A stretch of 64,000 bases of DNA from Diplosphaera chodatii (lineage: Eukaryota; Chlorophyta; Trebouxiophyceae; Prasiolales; Stichococcaceae), in NCBI GenBank assembly GCA_032358165.1, contig JAALGY010000031.1:1-64000 (forward strand), written 5' to 3'. The number at the start of each line of letters is the position of its first letter. Position 1 is the first letter of the stretch. This document shows, in pieces, positions 58,401 through 64,000 of this stretch. The notes below the pieces were generated by a model, which had not been told where the DNA came from, searched no databases, and saw nothing but the letters and a program-made list of their open reading frames with translations. The position numbers were made by a program, and so were the translations under genes.

Positions 58401-58854
58401 GCACTCCAGTGACCACGTTATGCGCCGAGTGCGCCGGCGCAATGCTGGGCGTGCGATCGACAATGCCGGAACCCCTCCGAGCTGAGGAGCTCCGACAGCG
58501 CCGGCTCACTTGTACGAGTGGTGATGGTAGTCGTGCAGCACGGAGGCGTACGGCGTCTTGCACAGCGGGCACACAAACGTGTGACCGCCATCCGCCGGCG
58601 GGTGCTCCCGCTGGCTCTCGGTCCAGCGGGAGATGCAAGCCAGACAGAACCTGTGGAAGCAGCCGTCCAGATACGCCTGCACAAATAGAGTCGACAGGGT
58701 CCTACACGTAATCTAGGTTCACTTAGGTCGAACTGGTGCATCCTCAGCATGCGATGGCCTGCATTGACCAGGTGGCCATCACCTCTTCCGGCGACTGCTG
58801 CGTCAGGCAGATGGCGCAGCTCGCGACGCCGGGCTCCTCTCTGTATGCTGTCAT
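55413..58854 (-). CDS. Topors-like RING-finger E3 ubiquitin ligase
   Basis: The predicted start MTAYREEPGVAS (ATG at 58854) leads at once into a RING finger: CAICLTQQSPEE is spliced in phase to AYLDGCFHRFCLACISRW, then FVCPLCKTPYASVLHDY. The wording AYLDxCxHxFCxxCI...CPLC fits the Topors/ICP0-type C3HC4 RING. Later exons give RRRRASYFS, EVAVWLRRELEALMLDSDVG and ALQAAAQPYVFEHAGRLGQE followed by LFDFAASG. These look like the conserved helical regions behind the RING in plant Topors-like proteins. The rest (about 55413-57190) is a long low-complexity tail rich in Ala, Gly, Ser, Arg and Lys/Arg clusters, with possible nuclear-localisation sequences and RSPSPDR. It ends ...LRALAAHAGSGP-stop. It probably acts in the nucleus; substrate unknown. 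Exon edges in the tail are uncertain. Confidence 0.78.
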
Positions 58855-59519
58855 GTGTAAATGTGAAGTGATGTGTGTGTTGTGTTCGGCCTCGAGGCAT
58901 GCCTGAAGAGCTGTTGGAATGCCACAGGGTGGGGCCGCAGCGGCATCACCACACCTCCACACGCTGCTGACGGACTTGTGCTACTGCTGCACCGCTGCTG
59001 TGCGTCGTGCTTTGGCTCACCACAACTTGTTGGCGTGGTGTGCTCCCAGATGCTGATACACTACAAAATACTACGGGCGCTACCAGAGCATGCAAGTTCG
59101 CCATGCCTCGCCGCAGGCGGATGCAAGTCTGTCTCCGAACACTCTCACAACAGCCAAACAATGTCTTGCCAGTCGCTAGCGCGGCTGACACGCTGTCGCT
59201 TGGCAGCTAGGCTCGGGCATGCTGCCAGCTCTGGCATGGGTTGCTACTCTCGCGGAGCGTGCTCTCCACCCACACTTCATGCAGTGCAGCAATGCGCCTG
59301 GCAGCCCAGGCCAGCGGCTTCTCGCCGTCTACTGGGTCAGGCCGATGACACCTGCATGCAGCATCAGAAGGTGTCACACAGCGCGACGACAGCCGCCCTG
59401 ATATGCCGCCAAGGAGTTCTAGGCCGGGCCCAGACTAGCACAGGGTGTCTGCTGGTGCACAGCGCCGCCCTCCCCTGCGCTCCGGCCAAGAACCATCAAC
59501 TCTGCTGACAGCGTGCACT
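58855..59519. other. intergenic, Topors-like promoter and ENH1 3' region
   Basis: Both flanking genes are on the minus strand. I see no further gene and no clear poly(A) signal close to the ENH1 stop. Confidence 0.4.
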
Positions 59520-61503
59520 CTACATCTGAGGAGGGGGCGCACCCAGCAGGATGATGCCCGCGATGCCGACGACGACCGTCAGGCCGGTGGCCAGCGAGTC
59601 GGAGGTGCCGCCCACCTGCGCACACATGTGCGCAGAAGCGTCAGCTGACATGATGCTGCACTCTGGAGCCCTCGCAAGTGCTTTGCTGAGGGCTGTTCAA
59701 CCAGAACCCAGAAGGTTAACCGCTGACACTTCCACTACACTGGAAACGATGCCCCGACGTGTGCTGCGGCCACAGCGCACCTTCTTGTCCTTCTCGGCGT
59801 CGTACCGTGCAAACCGCTTTTTGGTGGCTGCGGACGCCACACCAATACATCAGCAGAGGCACAGCGGCAAGTGCATCAGCTGGTGAGATACCTACGGTCG
59901 CGGCTGCCCATCGGTGCGTCATGCATTGACGACTTGCACAGCACAAAAATCCAGCGTGCACATTCCCTGACTGCCTCACCATTGCACTGTGGGCAGCGGA
60001 AGTCCGGCTTCAGCTCCTCAAAAGGCTTCCTGCATGCAGCGCAAGAACCACCATGAGCATGCGTCGGTACAGTGAGGAGCAGATGGGGCCACCGGCTCAG
60101 GGCTGTCGTGCCCATGCTGTCAGCCACTGTGCAACGCTTGCGAGACTGCCGGGGATGCGACCGGCAGCCGGCCGGGAGGCCCGCGCACTTGGCTGTGTAG
60201 ATCCACCCGCAGTCCGCGCAGATGTGCGTGGCAAACTGCTTCTGCGCCTCTGTGAGCTTGCGGCCAAACCGCTTCGGCGCCTGCACTCGAGGCACGCACG
60301 ACCGTCATCAGTGGTAGGCAGTGGCATACGGCGCACATCAGCAAAATATTGATCAGGGTGCAGGAGTCCGCCGACGTCACGGCAGCTGTCAGGCACGCTT
60401 CCATCGCAGACCACCTCTGCCAGGTGCACTGCCGTGAGCTCACCGGCTTCTTTGGCAGCCGCTTCACATTGACGTCGTTGTTCTCACCCTTCACCTGCAG
60501 CCGCCGAATGCAGGCATGTCAGGTTCATGGTCCTGGCTTGGAGATGGCTCAGCCTTGCAGATGGCAGTGACGCAGTGCGCAGTGAACAGTTTTCAAAGTC
60601 AGTGAGACAGGCAGCATAGCAGCCGAGAGACGCGCTTTGAGTTTCTTAGAGGTTCCGGATGTTCCGGAGCCAAAATCAGAGACGGGTCACATGGACGGGT
60701 CAGCATATTTCTCACATAGACGAGGGCAACCGGGGAGGGGCAGGCGGCGAGCGCGGACTGCGTGAGGCCCTTGCTGTCGGTGGGCCACAGCTCGTCGCCG
60801 AAGAAGCTGCTGGCGTAGATGATGGTGTCCCCCGGCTTGATGCCCGCCGCCGCCGCGTTGCCGCGCGCCGCCTGGCGCAGCACATGCCAAGTGAGGCTGC
60901 CGGTGCAGGCTGTGTAGGACATCATCGCAGCAGGGTGAACATTGGTGCGACGTGTGCCGCCTGCCGTGCAGCCCACTTCTCACTGCATGTGCTCGAGGGG
61001 TGTCAGGCTCACTGCATGCTTGCACACATGCAGGCAGCTGCAGTGTTTGCACCCAGTACAGCGCTAGCAGAGGAAGCTGTGGCCATCCATGGCACCCGCA
61101 AGCTCCCTAAACCCTCTCTAGTCTTGGTTGTGACCATCACATGTATGAGACCTGGCAAGCCCTCCCACCCCACTCATAGGGTGGATGGCAACAGGAAACC
61201 GTGTCAACCCTGAACGTAGACGCAGAGCTCACCGTGACGACTAGGCCGCCGCCCTTGGCCTTGGACTCCTTGAAGGTGAGGCCGATGGGCTTCTCCACGT
61301 CGGCGGAGATCTGCTGCCCGGCGCGCACGATCAGCTGCGGCGCGCGGGCGGCCGCCGCTGCGCCCCGCCGCGCCGTCGGCAGCGAGGTGCCGAAGAAAGC
61401 GGCCCGCTTGACCTGCAGCGCAGGGTGGCTGTTGAAGCGGTGACGTCTGCGCTTTACCAGAGCCCAGGAGAGTCTGGTGGCAGAGGACCTGGCCCAGCGA
61501 CAT
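59520..61503 (-). CDS. ENH1: ENH1-type plastid PDZ-rubredoxin protein
   Basis: Plastid protein joining a PDZ domain to a membrane-anchored rubredoxin, as in Arabidopsis ENH1 (enhancer of sos3-1, linked to reactive-oxygen and salt responses). The ATG at 61503 gives MSLGQ, spliced in phase to VKRAAFFGTSLPTARRGAAA, a transit-peptide-like leader. The PDZ domain follows: KPIGLTFKESKAKGGGLVVT joined to AARGNAAAAGIKPGDTIIYA and ALAACPSPVALVY. Then come VKGENNDVNVKRLPKKP, APKRFGRKLTEAQKQFATHI, the rubredoxin knuckles CADCGWIYT and FRCPQCN, APKKRFARYDAEKDKK, and a final exon with one membrane segment (ATGLTVVVGIAGIILLGAP) ending at 59520. Both CxxC iron ligand pairs are intact. The reading phase agrees at all checked junctions. 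One intron carries a telomere-type motif at 61105. Confidence 0.93.
61105..61115 (-). repeat. telomere-type motif in ENH1 intron
   Basis: CCCTAAACCCT on plus, within the intron separating the two PDZ exons of the ENH1-type gene. Confidence 0.85.
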
Positions 61504-62482
61504 GGCGGCGCCTGACGCTGGCTTCGGCAAGCAGCAACCGCAGGCTAGTGTTCAGGAAGTTCTGATGTCTGCGAACGGTCCTGGCCCAGTGAGGCATTAC
61601 TGCTGTTGCCAGCGAGACACACTGCGCATCTGCGTTGCGCCTGTGCTGCTGAATCGTGCAGCAGCTGCACACATTGCGGCCGTTTTGCTGCCTGACGGCG
61701 ACGTGCCAACTGCATCGGCAAGCGTGCAATGCGCTGCAGCACGCATGTGGGTGCACTGCCGTGCTGCGCCTGGGGACTTGGCACATACGTCATCCGGATC
61801 TACAAAACATGCCAATCACCACGGAGCTGAAGCATCCATTGGACGGCATAGCCAAGTGCCGCATCTTCAGCATGTGCTGTGGCAGAGGCCTGGCCACACA
61901 GCAGCGACATGTTGGAAACATTCACGCGAGTCCACGTCCATCACCGCACCGGCTGTGACCGCACTGGAGCCGCTGTTGCGCACGCCGGCGCCGGCGCCCG
62001 CTGCTGCGCGCTGGAGACTGCCGCTGTCTGACACCTGGTCAGCATCGCCTGCGCCATGATGGCCCTGATGACTTAGGTGCCGGCCCAATGCAGCAACGAA
62101 CGGTGCCTGGAGACAGCTTCGAGCCTGAGACCTATGTGGTGACGCAAGATAGCACGCGGATGGAACAACAGGCGGATTGGCGAAGACTCGGCGTTTGACG
62201 TGGCTGGGCAATCGAGATCTGACAAGGTGTGATGTGGCAACCGTCCATCAAAACCCTGAGGTGACCGTGCAGCTCGCACGAGCCCGCTCCGACTGGCCCA
62301 CACTCCTCACCACTGCGACCTGCCACTCAACTTGCTACTGGCACCAGTTGCCACACGGCTGTCGTCGCGTATCGCCACAAGCAGCCTGCCCGCTCGTGTT
62401 CAGGGTGTTCTGCAGCTTGAATTCGGCAGCCTCGACAAACCGTGCTGCGGCAGGGAGGCAGGCACACGGGCGGCAGCAGCGC
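61504..62482. promoter_or_regulatory. divergent intergenic region, ENH1 and right-end gene
   Basis: About 980 bases between divergent starts, expected to hold both promoters. Short frames on both strands have no family resemblance. Confidence 0.4.
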
Positions 62483-64000
62483 ATGAAGCCGCTCATGCAG
62501 CCGGGCAGGGGCGCAGCGAGTCCAAGGTGAGGGTCTCATCGACGCACAGCGCGGTGGGAGGTTTGCCGCTCCACTCTGGCAATCGCTGAGCAGGCGCAAG
62601 CACATGCACGGCAGGCCCGTGCTTGCCAGCAGACCACTGCAGTGTGGTCGATGTGTTCAGACGGCCTACCACCAGCTGTACTCGAGTCCGACTGGGTCTC
62701 ATCCTCGGCTGAGCCCAAAAGTCGGCTCATGGGCCGAGTCGTGTTTCGCTTCAACAGGCTCGTGCTGGCTACAGGCCATGCCCTGCCGTCACAGAGATAT
62801 GTGCCTTCGTATATCTCTCGCTGCACCTGCCGGCTGAGGGCTGCATATCACCCGGCGTCCGCCGTCAGTAGAAGCTTCACATGTAGTAGGTAGCAGTTCG
62901 CGTCCCACCGTCTCACGAGAGTCTTTATACGGCCACAGCCCGGTGCCGTGCGTCCCAGTCCTAGCCTGCGCGTTGGAAGGTAGCGACTGGCAGGGCTATG
63001 CCTGATGTTCGAGCACGGCTGATCGACCACACTGGCCACGTGGGATTCACCTTTGGAGGTTTTCGGCGGCTGCGCTGCTGTCGCGCCGACCGGGCATCAC
63101 ATACCTCACGCCCGAGACATTGTGCCGCTCGCGCAACAGCGCCTGACGCAGTGACGGTCGCTAGCAACCCGTAGCCGTGGCGTCTCGCCCTGCTAACAGA
63201 AGTTAGCCTGCTGACTGGGCTTGCGTGTTGCCCCCTTCTCAGGCCCGCCGCGCCCCGCGCCGGCGGCCTGTCCATGGCCTTCTCCGGCGGCGACGGCGGC
63301 GGCAGCGGCAAGAAGCGCGCCCTGGCGTCGCTGAACCCCTCCGCGCCGGCAGATGTGCTCGCCGGCGCGTTCGGCAGCGCCGACGGCAGCGCCCCGCAGC
63401 AAAAACAGCAGCCCCAGGGCCAGCAGCAGCAGCAGCAGCAGCAAAACCAGCAGCACCAAAAACAGCAGCCGCACCAGCAGCACGGCAAGCTGCCGGCCGG
63501 GGGCCTGACCACCCAGTTCGGCAGCGGCCAGTTCTCCGTCGGCAGCTGCGACGGCTTCCAGCACCCGGACGCCTTTGCGGGCGGCCACTCGTTCGCGCCC
63601 TCGCCGCTGAGCCCCCTGAGCGAGGTGGCGCGGCAGGGCCCGGCCGGCTCCGCGCAGCACAGCCCGCTGTCGGAGGCCCTGGCCATCGGCTCCCACCCGC
63701 GCTACAAGGTGAGGAGCTTGGTGCTTGCCCCGGGCCACTGCAAGTTTGCTGGATCCCTGCAGGTAGCGTTTGCATACTGGGCGGTCGTCCGCAGCAAGTG
63801 CATCTGATCAGACCTTGGGTGCACTGCCCAGGTGCCGCGCCGGCAGCCCGCATCGGCGGCCAACTCCGCCACGGCGGCCAGCCTGACGGCGGCAGCTGCC
63901 GCAGAATTCGAGGACGCTGTCGAGGGTGACGAGGCGGCCGAGGACTCCGCCACAGGGTGGGCCATCTCGGGCACGCCGCCGCACGTCATGACCGCCGCCG
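62483..64000 (+). CDS. unrecognised glutamine-rich protein, 5' part
   Basis: Exon 1 (62483-62526) gives MKPLMQPGRGAASP and ends in phase for the exon starting at 63242. That exon continues PAAPRAGGLSMAFSGGDGGG, a basic KKRALASLNPSAPADVL, a polyglutamine stretch (about 63405-63480), and a Ser/Pro-rich part (PSPLSPLSEVA) up to HPRYK. The next exon starts near 63832 (VPRRQPASAANSATAA) and includes an acidic stretch and GWAISGTPPHVM; the gene then leaves the window. If exon 1 is wrong, the ATG at 63274 is the alternative start. The Q-rich, Ser/Pro-rich composition is common in transcriptional regulators, but no DNA-binding domain is seen here, so no function is assigned. Confidence 0.6.

Noticed and set aside
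1..64000. CRISPR arrays, bacterial operons, rRNA genes, insertion sequences
   Set aside because: None seen; intron-rich eukaryotic genes fill the window and the only tandem arrays are the 172-base and 75-base repeats.

Overview
This window is nuclear DNA of a green alga, most likely a Trebouxiophyte (Chlorella-like). The sequence is GC-rich, and its genes are split by many short introns with GTGAG/GTGCG donors and CTGCAG acceptors. Stop codons are followed by the chlorophyte poly(A) signal TGTAA at 70-95 bases in three cases. Plant-type telomere motifs (TTTAGGG) occur in introns, and a proton/hexose symporter resembles Chlorella HUP1. Gene models below were built by joining exons whose reading phase matches across visible splice sites. 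Exon ends are therefore inferred, although the protein families are usually unmistakable.

Layout. Positions 1-8145 hold no gene I can support, but contain an A20 tract and a diverged tandem array with a 172-base period (6150-7100). Then follow: DBP4/DDX10-type DEAD-box helicase (minus); PHF5A/SF3b14b splicing factor (plus, divergent from the helicase); derlin (minus, convergent with PHF5A); a PKA-type AGC kinase (minus); a long coiled-coil protein (minus); a small protein joining an IF1-like motif to a TMEM242-like membrane domain (plus); and the hexose symporter (plus), which has one 100-base, very AT-rich intron. After a 2.3 kb spacer comes a signalling cluster. It has a Raf-like (TKL) kinase with a long insert in its activation segment (plus), SnRK2-like kinase A (minus), a methionine sulfoxide reductase B with a plastid-type leader (plus), and SnRK2-like kinases B and C (both plus). 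The right end has a Topors-like RING E3 ligase (minus), an ENH1-type PDZ-rubredoxin plastid protein (minus) and the 5' part of an unrecognised gene (plus) that runs off the window.

How the genes relate. Most are housekeeping functions with no shared pathway. The three SnRK2-like kinases are clearly paralogous and arose by local duplication. They differ in their catalytic loops (SRD, SRD, VGD) and lie next to a Raf-like kinase; in land plants Raf-like kinases act upstream of SnRK2. Methionine sulfoxide reductase and the ENH1-type protein both suggest plastid redox or stress functions. The main candidates for something undescribed are the IF1/TMEM242 fusion, the 172-base satellite, the AT-rich intron, the consistently intronic telomere motifs, and two structured non-coding stretches.
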